A stretch of DNA of 64,000 nt, from NCBI RefSeq assembly GCF_023091745.1, contig NC_068910.1, forward strand, positions 179,111,170 to 179,175,169, written 5' to 3'. The notes under the pieces were generated by a model. The model searched no databases, was not told the DNA's origin, and worked only from the letters and a program-made list of their open reading frames with translations. Of this stretch, positions 1 through 11,465 are shown piece by piece. The position numbers were made by a program, and so were the translations under genes. Each line of letters opens with the position of its first letter. Within the stretch, counting starts at the first letter, position 1. This DNA is from Budorcas taxicolor. Lineage: Eukaryota; Chordata; Mammalia; Artiodactyla; Bovidae.

Positions 1-212
1 GTTATATAAGTAGAAACTGTAGAAGAGACTGTATAAATATGTGTCTAATCTAAAACGCAAGTAAGAAAAAAAACTAGGACATTTTTCTTTCGGTAAGTGA
101 TTTACCTATTTTTATTTTCTCAGATGGGCAAAAAGCAAATTAGTAAAATAAGATTTTGAATTAGTTTAGTATAGAAAATCTAAATTAAAAGTCTCATTTT
201 GATATTTTTTAA

Positions 213-395
213 AGTGAAAGTGAAAGTCGCTCAGTCGTGTCTGACTCTTTGCAATCCATGGACTTTATAGTCCATGGAATTCTCCAGGCCAGAGTGCTGC
301 AGTGGGTAGTCTTTTGCTTCTCCAGGGGATCTTCCCAACCCAGGTCTCCCACATTGCAGGCAGATTCCTTACCAGCTGAGCCACAAGGGAAGCCC
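213..395 (-). mobile_element. Bov-tA SINE, reverse orientation
   Basis: A tRNA-derived ruminant SINE read on the minus strand. The tRNA-like head lies at the right end (reverse complement of GGCTTCCCTTGTGGCTCAGC) and the tail at the left end (AAGTGAAAGTGAAAGTCGC, then TCAGTCGTGTCTGACTC). Its length is close to a full Bov-tA. I see no clear target-site duplication. Such SINEs are Pol III-derived, non-coding and mobilised by LINE machinery. Confidence 0.9.
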
Positions 396-1740
396 ACTAT
401 TTCCTAAGGAAGGAGTCAATTTCATTATTATGAAGCATTTTAGTTTTACTGATTCTTTGTCAGTTGTGTATAAAGTGTTTTTAAGATTATGTCTAACTAC
501 AAAATGTATGTGATTCATGTATGATTAACCACTATTTTAATCCCAATACAATGTTGATTTTACTCTTCTATTTTAAACACAAAGAATTTTGTACTTTGTT
601 GGATTTGAATCAAATGAGGATTAAATGTTATAAATCATCTTTATGAATATTTCTTTGGTGGTTTAGGTATTAACCATTTATGATTTGAAAAATGTATTTA
701 TAATAGAAACTTTCATCAGAGCAAAAAAGAATACTGAAATTGCGTTTGTAAATTTCAAGTAAAAGAGTTCTCAATCACAAAATGTAAAGGATGTCTCTAG
801 GAACTGGCAAGTTAATATTTTCCAGAAGCAACATGGGAATGAAGCTGATCAAATACCTCTGGTATTTGATAAGCCAGTGGCCACTTTAAGTAGACATTAT
901 GGAAAATAATATATTATCTGTCTGTATTTAATGAAAGCATTATGATTTTCTTTTATCAGCTAATGAAAGAGAGCAAGTTACTTCAGCAAAACAAAGTTTT
1001 ATTTTTTAACAATATTAAAAATATCGAAGTTGATAGGTAATTCCTAGCTACTTTGAGTCCCATCTTACCATCCAGAGTGATTATGGTACACTAAAAATAT
1101 ATATACTCTCTTACCTTTACAAAAGAAATGGAGTCAATATCATATTACCAACCACTCTTTAGTATGAATTGTTGACTTGCCATGGATCTGCACTCCCCAA
1201 CCTCCTCCCTTCTTTCATACAACAGATCCAAGTAGTCACCAGTCATTAATTGTCCATCTAGATGGTATTTGATCAATACTCAGTTACACTTTGACAGAAA
1301 AAAAAAATCTTTCCACTTTTTACTAACAAAAATGACCTCAACAAATAGAAGGCTTAGAACAAAAAACTTTTGTACTTTTTTAGGGATGAGTAGGTATTGG
1401 CACTTACTAATATTACCTATAATATATGTGCTGCAAACCGGATAGTAATGTGAAAATCAAAAGCTCAGAGAAAGTTAAGAGATGTCCATGAGTGATAGGA
1501 TTATATATATATAGATATTTTCAAGCAAACTTTTAAGAAAAATATATTAATATTTGTACATTTCTACCACTCCATTTTTATTATTCCTACTTAGAACAAT
1601 CATGTCTTGGAGATAATAAAAAATAACCCTAGCAAGATGGTATCCTACAAAAACTGCAGGTACAGTGTGCAGATTGTCTTTCCTGTCTCTTGGCTAATGT
1701 AGAATGTATCCAATTCTTCATTATCAAGTAATTTACTTCA
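396..1740. other. AT-rich sequence, nothing identified
   Basis: No repeat family, open frame or RNA gene is recognisable. There is a short TA run near 1505-1515. It looks like ordinary diverged intergenic or intronic DNA. Confidence 0.6.
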
Positions 1741-2431
1741 CCAAACATTCAGAAAACTAAGATCACAGCATCTGGTCCATGACGTCACTTCATGGCAAAT
1801 AGGTGGGGAAACAGTGGAAACTGGCTGACTTTATTTTGGGGGCTCCAAAATCACTGCAGATGGTGACTGCAGCCTTGGAATTAAAAGACACTTACTCCTT
1901 GGAAGGAAAGTTATGACCAACCTAGACAGCATATTAAAAAGCAAAGACATTACTTTGTCAACAAAGGTCCATCTAGTCAAGGCTATGGTTTTTCCAGTAG
2001 TCATGTATAGATGTGAGAGTTGGACTATAAGGACAACTGAGAGCAGAAGAATTGATGCTTTTGAACTGTGTTGTTGAAGAAGACTCTTGAGAGTCCCTTG
2101 GGTTGCAAGGAGATCCAACCAGTCCTTCCTAAAGGAGATCAGTCCTGGGTGTTCACTGGAAGGACTGATGTTGAAGCTGAAACTCCAATACTTTGGTCAC
2201 CTGATGCAAAGAGCTGACTCATTGGAAAAGACTCTGATGCTGGGAAAGATTGAAGGAAGGAGGAGAAGGGGATGACGGAGGATGAGATGGTTGGATGGCA
2301 TCACCTACTCAATGAATATGAGTTTGGGTAAACTTTAGGAGTTGGTGATGGACAGGGAGGCCTGGCATGCTGCGGTTCATGGGGTTGCAAAGGGTCAGAC
2401 ACTACTGAGCAACTGAACTGAACTGAACTGA
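1741..2431 (+). mobile_element. BovB LINE (RTE class), 5'-truncated 3' fragment
   Basis: This matches the 3' part of BovB, from the region just after the reverse-transcriptase catalytic motif to the 3' end. It starts with the ACATTCAGAAAACTAAGATC block and ends in the hallmark CTGAACTGAACTGAACTGA. The encoded C-terminal RTE domain is disrupted: the conserved 'WCWRRLLRVPW' stretch is broken because TGG has become TGA near 2072-2078, and frames shift near 1830-2090. No target-site duplication is evident. The gap of about 250 bp to the next BovB, which starts further upstream in the element, shows that they are separate insertions. Confidence 0.93.
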
Positions 2432-2681
2432 GGAATGAAACAGACTCCAAAGCCTACATCAAGAAATGGACTTTTAATTTTTAATGCTATAATCACTTTA
2501 CATGGAAGAAAAATGCTCTAGGCTGGTGGTTACTTGGGGGAAAACAAAAGATAATCTTTATTTATTCTGAAATTAAATAAACTAAGCATTACCAAAAGAA
2601 ATTCCTAAACAGGTATTTAATATCACAAAAAATTCAAGGCTAGTTAAAGCTGTATTTTATTCATAAAAACAGGTCATTTGG

Positions 2682-4924
2682 GACCAAAACCAGATTGATT
2701 ATATTCTTTGCAGCCAAAGATGGAGAAGCTCTATACAGTCAACAAAAACAAGACCAGGAGCTGACTGTGGCTCAGATCATGAACTCCTTATTGCCAAATT
2801 CAGACTGAAATTGAAGAAAGTAGGGAAAACCGCTAGACCATTCAGGTATGACCTAAATCAAATCCCTTATGATTATACAGTGGAAGTGAGAAATAGATTT
2901 AACGGCCTAGATCTGATAGATAGAGTGCCTGATGAACTAAGGAATGAGGTTCGTGACATAGTACAGGAGACAGGGATCAAGACCATCCCCATGGAAAAGA
3001 AATGCAAAAAACAGCAAAATGGCTGTCTGGGAGGCCTTACAAATAGCTGTGGAAAGAAGAGAGGTGAAAAGCAGAGGAGAAAAGGAAAGATATAAGCATC
3101 TGAATGCAGAGTTCCAAAGAATAGCAAGAACAGATAAGAAAGCCTTCAGCGATCAATGCAAAGAAATAGAGGAACAGAACAGAATGGGAAAGACTAGATA
3201 TCTCTTCATGAAAATTAGAGATACCAATGGAACATTTCATGAAAAGATGGGCTCGATAAAGGACAGAAATGGTCTGGACCTAACAGAAGCAGAAGCAGAA
3301 GATATTAAGAAGAGGTGGCAAGAATACACAGAAGAACTGTACAAAAAAGATCTTCATGACCCAGATAATCATGATGGTGTGATCACTCATCTAGAGCCAG
3401 ACATCCTGGAATGTGAAGTCAAGTGGGCCTTGGAAAGCATCACTATGAACTAAGCTAGTGGAGGTGATGGAATTCCAGTTGAGCTGTTTCAAATCCTGAA
3501 AGATGATGCTGTGAAAGTGCTGCACTCAATATGCCAGTAAATTTGGAAAACTCAGCAGTGGCCACAGGACTGGAAAAGCTCAGTTTTCATTCCAATTCCA
3601 AAGAAAGGCAATGCCAAAGAATGCTCAAACTACCGCACAATTGCACTCATCTCACATGCTAGTAAAGTCATGCTCAAAATTCTCCGAGCCAGGCTTTAGC
3701 AATACGTGAACTGTGAACTTCCTGATGTTCAAGCTGGTTTTAGAAAAGGCAGAGGAACCAGAGATCGAATTGCCAACATCTGCTGGATCATGGAAAAAGC
3801 AAGAGAGTTCCAGAAAAACATCTATTTCTGCTTTATTGACTATGCCAAAGCCTTTGACTGTGTGGATCACAATAAACTGTGGAAAATTCTTCAAGAGATG
3901 GGAATACCAGACCACCTGACCTGCCTCTTGAGAAATCTGTATGCAGGTCAGGAAGCAGCAGTTAGAACTGGACATGGAACAACAGACTGGTTCCAAATAG
4001 GAAAAAGGAGTCCGTCAAGGCTGTATATTGTCACCCCGCTTATTTAACTTATGTGCAGAGTACATCATGAGAAACGCCGGACTGGAGGAAACACAAGCTG
4101 AAATCAAGATTGCCGGGAAAAATATCAATAACCTCAGATATGCCGGTGACACCACCCTTATGGCAGAAAGTGAAGAGGAACTAAAAAGCCTCTTGATGAA
4201 AGTGAAAGAGGAGAGTGAAAAAGTTGGCCTAGAGCTCAACATTCAGAAAACGAAGATCATGGCATCCAGTCCCATCACTTCATGGGAAACAGATGGGGAA
4301 ACAGTAGAACCAGTGTCAGACTTTATTTTGGGGGGCTCCAAAATCACTGCAGATGGTAATTGCAGCCATGAAATTAAAAGACATTTACTCCTTGGAAGAA
4401 AAGTTATGACCAACCTAGACAGCATATTCAAAAGCAGACACATTACTTTGCCGACTAAGGTCCATCTAGTCAAGGCTATGGTTTTTCCTGTGGTCATGTA
4501 TGGATGTGAGAGTTGGACTGTGAAGAAGGCTGAGCGCTGCAGAATTGATGCTTTTGAACTGTGGTGTTGGAGAAGACTCTTGAGAGTCCCTTGAACTGCA
4601 AGGAGATCCAACCAGTCCATTCTGAAGGAGATCAGCCCTGGGATTTCTTTGGAAGGAATGATGCTAAAGCTGAAACTCCAGTACTTTGGCCACCTCATGT
4701 GAAGAGTTGACTCATTGGAAAAGACTCTGATGCTGGGAGGGATTGGGGGCAGGAGGAGATGGGGATGACTGAGGATGAGATGGCTGGATGGCATCACGGA
4801 CTCGATGGACGTGAGTCTGAGTGAACTCCGGGAGTTGGTGATGGACAGGGAGGCCTGGGGTGCTGCGATTCATGGGGTCGCAAAGAGTCGGACACGACTG
4901 AGCGACTGAACTGAACTGAACTGA
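2682..4924 (+). mobile_element. BovB LINE, longest copy in the window (about 2.2 kb)
   Basis: A 5'-truncated BovB running from the C-terminal part of the endonuclease domain through the reverse transcriptase to the CTGAACTGAACTGAA 3' end. Full-length BovB is about 3.2 kb, so roughly the first kilobase is missing, which is usual for target-primed reverse transcription. The element sits about 250 bp downstream of another forward BovB fragment. No convincing target-site duplication is visible. It cannot be autonomous; see the separate pseudogene entry for the lesions in its frame. Confidence 0.95.
2760..4594 (+). pseudogene. Decayed BovB ORF2: endonuclease C-terminus plus reverse transcriptase
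   Basis: The frame opens with the endonuclease terminal motif GSDHELL (2769-2789). It then shifts near 3010-3018 and continues through the linker region and the reverse transcriptase. In-frame stops lie at 3451 (TAA), 3538 (TAA, from a glutamine codon) and 3697 (TAG, from a glutamine codon). The FIDYAKAFD block, which carries the first catalytic aspartate, is intact near 3832-3858. A one-base insertion in an A-run near 4010 shifts the frame again, and the catalytic YADD is mutated to YAGD (4139-4150). The C-terminal frame ends at 4592-4594, where TGG has become TGA. In RTE elements this protein nicks target DNA and copies the element RNA; this copy is dead. Confidence 0.9.
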
Positions 4925-5334
4925 ATGTGTCTGGATACTTTAGGTATGAGAAATATGAGAGGCAGATAGTAGAAACTGGCAAAATGAATCCTAACTAAAT
5001 AGGGCTGAAATTCTTCCAAATGAATTAGTCCCCTTCCTTAGGTTTTGTCTTCCCAGTCTCTCCCTAAGGAATAATTGACCGGGCCTAATATTTTATTGCT
5101 TATAATCTTAAGTCCATACAGTGTGCTTTTTCATGTCACCTCTAATTATATTTACATACTGAAGTACACGTTACTAATTATAAAGTTGTACTGACCTTTG
5201 TCATTAAAAAGAAAAGAAAACCTAAAAGCTAAAAAATGTGTTCAAAGGACTTTCACTTGCACTTGGCAGAAAATCTAGCCCAAACTCATTTTATAAAAGG
5301 AGCTGATTCACTCAGTAAACTGAAATATATAAGT
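4925..5334. other. Non-repetitive-looking AT-rich DNA
   Basis: No known repeat. A TATA-like TTTTATAAAAGG occurs at 5290-5301, about 40 bp before the G-run. Nothing here proves a promoter. Confidence 0.5.
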
Positions 5335-5348
5335 GGGGGGGGGGGGGG
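5335..5348 (+). repeat. Poly-G run (G14)
   Basis: Fourteen consecutive Gs immediately upstream of a long pyrimidine-rich tract. It is a mutable homopolymer and an assembly- or sequencing-error-prone site. Confidence 0.95.
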
Positions 5349-5356
5349 AGGCTGGT

Positions 5357-5471
5357 TTTCTCTCTGTCTCTCTCTCTTCTTTGCTTTCTCTCTTCTTTCC
5401 TGTTTTCTCTCTTTTGCTCTCTCCACTGTTGCATCTCTTCCTGGTCTCCATCTGCCCTCATACTTATGCAG
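5357..5471 (+). repeat. Pyrimidine-rich (CT/TTC) low-complexity tract
   Basis: Mostly C and T, with TCTCTCT and CTTTC units, ending in a TTATGCAG acceptor-like motif. It could act as a strong polypyrimidine tract if transcribed rightwards, or be an old simple repeat. Confidence 0.8.
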
Positions 5472-5578
5472 ATTTCCCGTCACAAACAGAAGATGGCTTC
5501 AGCATTCCCAGATCCCACATCTTCTGAGATTCAGTCTAGCAGGAGGGGGAATACTTCAGTCTCGTTCCAGCTTTCCTG
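5472..5578 (+). other. Weak candidate exon (107 nt), function unknown
   Basis: Bounded on the left by a very long pyrimidine tract plus GCAG, and on the right by a consensus-like GTGAGT donor at 5579. One frame is open throughout and holds an in-frame ATG followed by 'ASAFPDPTSSEIQ'. I do not recognise the peptide. Low-complexity sequence can mimic an acceptor, so this is a pattern observation and not an annotated gene. Confidence 0.15.
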
Positions 5579-5716
5579 GTGAGTGCTTGCTATCACTTCT
5601 GATCGGGTAATGTAAACCATTACTGAACTCTCCATGGTTAAGACAAGGGGAATGAGACGTATGGATTTGCTTATAACTGAGTCACTCTATATTTCATTTC
5701 ACTCCTGAACCCCATC

Positions 5717-6193
5717 TGTATTAGTTTCCTATGGCTGCTCTATAAAAAATTACCACCAACTTTGTTGGATTCAGAACATGTTTATCCTCTTACAGTTCTG
5801 TGGGTCATAAATCCAATGTTGATTTTGTTGGGCCAAAGTCATGCTTCCTCAGGAAACTCTGGGAAGAATCCATTTGTGAGCCTTTTCCAGCTTCTGGAGT
5901 ACACTCCTTGGCTTTTGGCCCCATCATCTATCTTCAAAGCCTGCAGCCTAACATTATGCTATAGTGGTCATATTGCCTTCTTCTTCTGTAATCACATCTC
6001 TTACTGCCTCCCTCTTTTAATGACATTTGTCGTTACATTTAAGGCCCATCAAGTTAATGCAGGATAATTGCTCAATCTCAAGATCTTTAACCATCATGTC
6101 TACAAAATCACTTTTGCCACATAAAATAGCATTTACAGATTCCAGGAACTGAGACCTGGGTATCTCTTGGGGGCCATTATTCAACCTACCACA
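5717..6193 (-). mobile_element. MLT1-type (ERVL-MaLR) solitary LTR, reverse
   Basis: The plus strand reads TGTATTAGTTTCCTATGGCT at the left and GGGGGCCATTATTCAACCTA at the right. These are the reverse-complement hallmarks of mammalian MLT1 LTRs, including the internal ATCTCAAGATCTTTAACC block. It is highly diverged, as expected for a pan-placental element, with no internal region attached and no matching 5-bp target duplication. It is non-coding. Confidence 0.75.
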
Positions 6194-6471
6194 TAGAATA
6201 TAAGCATAAAAATGAAGAGAAGGGGAGAGAGAAACGCAACAAATGTTAGGAAGAAAAGTAACAAGTATCTAACACTGATGTTTTAAAAGCTGTTTTTTTT
6301 TTTGGTTGTTCCTTTGTCTTTTGTAATTATATTATCAAAACAAGGGTCCTCCTTGTGCTTCTTATTTTAATTTAACATCAATGGCTAAATTATCAAGTGC
6401 TTAGGTATATTTCCATTTATACTTAGTGGATATTGGGAAGCTAGAGATCCAATTGTGACCTGAACTTTGGT

Positions 6472-6534
6472 TTATTATTGTTCAGTTACTAAGTCGTGTC
6501 CAACTCTGTGACCCCATGACCTGCAGCATGCCAG
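6472..6534 (-). mobile_element. Bov-tA-type SINE tail fragment
   Basis: A short reverse fragment: GTTACTAAGTCGTGTCCAAC followed by CCCCATGACCTGCAGCATGC. It lacks the tRNA head. It is separate from the fuller SINE that follows. Confidence 0.7.
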
Positions 6535-6578
6535 GATATTGTCTATTCTAAGGATAGTTTGGGCATTAGAAGTTTCTG

Positions 6579-6786
6579 CTCCTGCTTAGTTGCTTCAGTC
6601 ATGTCCGACTCTGTGCTACCCTATGGATTGTAGCCCACCAGACTCCTCTGTCCATGGACTTCTCCAGGCAAGAATACTGGAGTGGACTGGCATGGCCCTC
6701 CTCCATGGATCATCTCAACCCAGAGATCAAACTCAGGTCTCCTGCATTGCAGATAGATTCTTTACCACTGAGCACCAGAAAAGCCC
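6579..6786 (-). mobile_element. Bov-tA SINE, reverse orientation
   Basis: The left end is TTAGTTGCTTCAGTCATGTC and the right end contains the reverse-complemented tRNA-like head ending in AGAAAAGCCCC. It is near full length and diverged. It lies about 110 bp from the 3' end of a reverse BovB. Confidence 0.88.
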
Positions 6787-6899
6787 CCATAATATTAATT
6801 CCTTTCTTTGGCTCAAAAATGGAACTGTACTTTGTTCACCTCAAGTAAGTGAATCAATTAAGATTTTTAGTCAAGTACAATAAGATATTATAGCTATCA

Positions 6900-7359
6900 G
6901 TCAGTTCAGTTCAGTCGCTCAGTCGTGTCTGACTCTTTGCAACCCCATGAATCGCAGCACGCCAGGCCTCCCTGTCCATCACTAGCTCCTGGAGTTCACT
7001 CAAACTCTCATCCATCGAGTTGGTGATGCCATCCAGCCATCTCATCCTTTGTCGTCCCCTTTTCCTCCTGCCCCCAATCCCTCCAGCATCAGAGTCTTTT
7101 CCAATGAGTCAACTCTTCGCATGAGGTGGCCAAAGTACTGAAGTTTCAGCTTTAGCATCATTCCTTCCAAAGAACACCCAGGGCTGATCTCCTTCAGAAT
7201 GGACTGGTTGGATCTCCTTGCAGTCCAAGGAACTCTCAAGAGTCTTCTCCAACACCATAGCTCAGAAGCATCAATTCTTCGGCGCTCAGCTTTCTTCACA
7301 GTCCAACTCTCACATCCATACATGACCACTGGAAAAACCATAGCCTTGACTAGACGGAC
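6900..7359 (-). mobile_element. BovB LINE 3' fragment, reverse orientation
   Basis: It begins with the reverse-complemented BovB terminus (TCAGTTCAGTTCAGTCGCTC) and extends to the CTAGACGGAC block, where the 5' truncation lies. The minus-strand frame 7341-7042 retains the RTE C-terminal motif RRIDASELWCWRRLLRVPW and is open for 99 codons. The flanks share only a weak 'AGCTAT/GGCTAT' similarity, so no target duplication is claimed. Confidence 0.93.
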
Positions 7360-8544
7360 TGTTGTAGGCTATAAAACAGGCCAGTTGACAATGAATGTGT
7401 TTTCTATTCTGAAATACATGAAAAACTAGGTTAGCATCAATTACAGCTGATATTAAATAACAGATATTTTGTAAAATATGTTATGTTTAAACCTCCATAT
7501 GTACAAAAAAAAAAAAAAACCCACCTCTTCTTAAATTGGTTGTTTAGTGTACGTTCTTATGTGTGTTACTAGATTAAAAGCTTGCTACTTCATTCCTCAA
7601 TGCAATCAAATTATTGCCTCCTCTCTTAGTTTTCAGACTGTCATAGGAAGATGAAACCTGTTTGTTTGGCTTGGAATTAAAATTTTCTGTGCTTAAGCTT
7701 CCATGGTCTTTGACTGATCTGCTTGAGCAGAAGAATTTTAAAAAAAAATTATGAGAGGCAGAACTATGTTGTGAATGAGAATCAGAAGATTTTGGTTTAG
7801 ATCTTTATTTTGGCTAGTTACTAGTTATCAGATGTGAGACCTTGACAGAATTACTGCACCTCTCTGATCTTCTGATTTTATTTTTTAATCCATAAAATGG
7901 GAGATGATTGTTATCTATGGTTACTTTCTGCCTCAAACGTGTAAAGCATAGTGTGTAGCGCCTAATTTGGGGGTATTTTTCTTATCATTGTATTCATTCT
8001 ACCACTTGGATATTGCTTAATTTATACTTTTATTCAAGCGTTTTGAAGGAACTGATACATCAATTAACAAGTTAGTGAATAATTAATCTATGTGCTGTTC
8101 TTAGGGAGCCTTCAATCCTGCTATGTACAGTTTTTAGCAGAACCCATTAAAACTGTTTAATATCACCTAACAGAATACATATAAATATGTCTAACATAAT
8201 TTAGCCACTATTTTAAATAATTAAACATATTTTAAAAAGCATTCGATGATAATTTTCAGTAACTGAAAACAACTTTGATGTTTGCACATGACTCAAGAAG
8301 ATTTTAAGTGTAAAGTGAAAACCCAGATAATAAGGTCTGTCTTAGTGAGTGGCCTGGGCAGATGAATTCAGCAATCTAGGCCAGATGCTAAAACTGGTAA
8401 CACTTTGAAGAATTCTTCATCCCTGTGATTCATGTATTTGCAGCTATCTCTCGGCCTCAAGTTTATCTTGAGGCATTATAAAATTATATGAAAATAGCTA
8501 TATGAAGAGAAGCTTTAAAGAGAAACAGCTTGATTGTTTTTGTT
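7360..8544. other. AT-rich DNA with an A15 run
   Basis: It contains a poly-A run at 7505-7519 and otherwise nothing recognisable. No long frames. Confidence 0.6.
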
Positions 8545-8681
8545 TATTTTAGGTTTCACATATAAGTGAAAGAACACAGTATTTGTCTTTCTCTGTGTGA
8601 CTTATTTCACCAAGAACAATACCTTCTAGGTCCATCCATGTTGTTGCATATGGCAGGATTTCATTCTTTTTTAAGGCTGAG

Positions 8682-8720
<39 letters not shown>

Positions 8721-9003
8721 ATTTTCTGTATCCATTTATCTATTGATGACACGTAGGTTGCTTCTACATCTTGGAAGGGAGAGGGGTCGGGGAATGGGTA
8801 AATATGTATAAGAGGTTAAGAGGTACAAGCTACTAATTATAAAATAAAAAAGTCATAGGAATGTAACGTACACTACAGGGAATATAGTCAATACTATTAT
8901 AGTAACTTTGTATGGTGCATAATCTATAAAAATATCAAATTACTATGTTGTATACCCTGAAACTAATACAACATTGTAAGTCAACTATACTTCAGTAAAA
9001 AAT
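8545..9003 (+). mobile_element. L1 3' end with 5' inversion (twin-primed)
   Basis: The left part (8545-8764) is antisense: its minus strand encodes the L1 ORF2 C-terminus, recognisable as YSALKKNEILPYATTWMDL. The right part (about 8770-9003) is sense L1 3' UTR, ending in AACTATACTTCAGTAAAAAA. The two parts are adjacent in a normal L1, so the arrangement fits inversion by twin priming rather than two insertions. A TA microsatellite has expanded inside the inverted part. The target-site duplication is unclear. Confidence 0.8.
8683..8716. repeat. (TA)n microsatellite
   Basis: About 17 uninterrupted TA units within inverted L1 sequence. Likely polymorphic in length. Confidence 0.97.
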
Positions 9004-9099
9004 GAAGAAACAAAAAGATTAAACTGTGGCTCTGTGGTCATATTAGCAATAGCATAAGTCTGAATATGTTAGGCTGGCATGTACTATCAATTACATAAG

Positions 9100-9321
9100 G
9101 CTTCCCGGTTAGCTTAGTGGATAAACATACTGCCTGCAATACAGCAGACACATTGAGATGAGGGTTCGGTCCCTGGGTCAGGAAGATCCTCTGGAGGAGG
9201 GCACGGCAACCCAATCCAGTGTTCTTGCCTGGAGAATCTCATGGACAGAGGAGCCTGGTGGGATACAGCCCATAGGGTAGCAAAGAATCGGATTCAACTG
9301 AAGCAACTGAGCACACACTGA
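9100..9321 (+). mobile_element. Bov-tA SINE, forward
   Basis: Starts with a diverged tRNA-like head (GGCTTCCCGGTTAGCTTAGT), has the B-box-like GGTTCGGTCCC and ends GAAGCAACTGAGCACACAC. Full-length but aged. Confidence 0.9.
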
Positions 9322-10729
9322 GCTATTTTTTTGTATTAAAAAAATTAACTCTAAAAGACAAATTCCCACTTATATTTTTCCTTCCTCTTCTCACTTTGAA
9401 GTTATACATTAAAAAATGAAAACATGAAACTCCAAATACTGGTATCAAAACCATTCTAATAATCAAATATATATAGAAAAGATTTTCTTTCTTTGACATT
9501 AACATTTACAGAAACAATGAAACTTTAGAGGCTTAAAAGAAAAATAATCTATGTAGTTAGTCAGTCAGGTTTTACCCAAAAGATTGTGAGGAGGCAAATT
9601 TTGGTTAACAACCCTAAAATATATTTAAGTTTCTTTAATTTTGGAACCTCAGACTTCCAATGAAGTAATATGGCATTCAGAGATCCATCTATTATACTCT
9701 CAACTAGTGCTTCTCCTAGTACTTCATAAGCTGCAGTAAGCCTTTAATGAATAAAGATGTGACTTTATAAAATAACTAATACCTTTAATTTTAAAATGAG
9801 AACAACTGGCTGGCATTTCTCCATGAAGAGTACCATGTTCCAAAATTATAGAAAGAAAGAGAGGCTCAAATTAAGTTATTAATTCCTGGTGAAAATTTAA
9901 TGAAGTTGACATAGGTAATGCTTCTTTTAGAAGAATAATTTTTTACTTATCTATTTGTTATTCCTAAGATTATTTGAACAGTTTTTGTAAAAGAGCCACT
10001 TGTATGGGGATATGCTGAGCCTTAGACAAAGAGTTTAATTTTTTTTTAATCAGCAGGAGTGAGAGAGATTTATGTCATCCAAAAGAGAAGGAAAACAAGC
10101 AAGAAATTCATCCATTTTCCACAATAATACCTTTTTATTTATTAACGGCTATGGGGAAGGCTAGACCATCAGTCTATAATTGAATTTTGTCTACTTTGTG
10201 GCATAAGGAAGGGTGAATCAGGAAACTTGCTTGGTTAATTTTAGCCTAGTAAGTTTTTGAAAGCGACTCAGAAGAAGTAAGGCCACACAGTTAAGTATTG
10301 ATTTTCCTGTCTCAAATCAGAGACATAAATCATATGCCATGACTAAGTTCTTCCTGAAGATATGAATACTCTTCCCATAGGCCATTAGTGGTTAAATATT
10401 TTGATCACTGAGGTGCAAAAATAGACACCAGAGCCAACTGAGTTGGGGAAGAAATGGGTGTATATTTTCTGATGAAATACTGTTTCTGTTAAACCTCTAC
10501 ATCAAGAAATACAGGGCCATCTTCACACCCAGCTGCTAACCTGGCTACTGACATGTACAAGCACTGAGGGTAGGAAGTGGACATCCCAATATAAGAAAAC
10601 AAATTTAAATAAATATAAAACACTTTTGTGAGTGCTTTGAAAATGCACTATCTTGTCTGGATAAATTTTTATCATTTGCACCAATTATTCTTCTTTATCG
10701 TTGGTCTTATCATTTTATTTTTCAGGCAC
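9322..10729. other. AT-rich DNA, nothing identified
   Basis: No repeat family or plausible exon recognised over about 1.4 kb. Confidence 0.55.
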
Positions 10730-11215
10730 CAATATTTTTCATTACACACATTGGGTCAAGAATAATTCTACAAGCTGAGCATACAGGAGTGAGCAAGACA
10801 GATGAGGTTTTGTCCCTTAGAGAAAAATATATAAACAAATCAATGAATTTCTGCAGCTTGTCAGGAAATAGTGCTTAAAGAGTGGTCAAGAGACTCCTTC
10901 CAAAGAAATGTTCAAGAGAGTTCTCCAAGGTTGTGCCAGCATTTGGGCAAGGACTTAAAAGAGGGTGGGTTTGAGTGAAGAAGTGGTTGATCAGTTTTCT
11001 TAGATAAGAGAGGAATAATGTCCTGATTTGGAAAGCATCTTGGCAAGGATGAAGAACTGAAGAAAAATCTGAGTGTATCTGGAAAGTTGTACTAGAGAAG
11101 TAGTAGTCAGAAATCATACCTGAAAGGCCTGCTAAGCCAACTTAAGGAGTCTGGATTTTATTCCAAAAGCATTCATTATGGAGCTATTATGTATTTTATG
11201 ACAACATTCTGCTTA
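10730..11215 (-). mobile_element. Ancient L2 LINE fragment, reverse (tentative)
   Basis: The order of degenerate blocks follows the reverse complement of the L2 3' region. There is an 'AGTGAGCAAGACAGATGAGG' block on the left and 'CTTAAGGAGTCTGGATTTTA' with 'AAAGCATTCATTATGGAG' on the right, matching the L2 'TTAAGGAGTTTGGACTTTAT' region. It is strongly diverged. Confidence 0.55.
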
Positions 11216-11366
11216 GAGTAAGCCAATAGTTAAAATTTTTAAAAAGCTTTGAAGGTATCATTCCTTAAGTAACTTCAAAATGGAGTTGTTCAATCTAAAT
11301 TTGTTTTATATTTAATGACTTTCAAAAGAAAATGACTATGTAAATCTCAGAAATAATATGTTTCAG

Positions 11367-11465
11367 GATATTTCAAGAGAACTTCGGAATTCCTGGGGAA
11401 TGTGTTCTGATGATTCTTCCAGAAGAGGAGACAAGTTGGCAGAGAAGGACAGAGGAGGAATCCTG
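11367..11465 (+). other. Weak candidate exon (99 nt), function unknown
   Basis: Preceded by TATGTTTCAG and followed by a consensus donor GTAAGT at 11466. Two of the three frames are open across all 99 nt. One of them would continue the phase left by the candidate exon at 5472-5578. The peptide is unfamiliar and the acceptor lacks a long pyrimidine tract. Chance occurrence is quite possible. Confidence 0.15.

Noticed and set aside
2811..4594. Functional autonomous BovB
   Set aside because: Missing 5' third, at least two frameshifts, three in-frame stops and a mutated catalytic box (YAGD).
5335..5348. G-quadruplex regulatory element
   Set aside because: It is a single homopolymer, not spaced G-tracts; a quadruplex is possible but there is no regulatory context.
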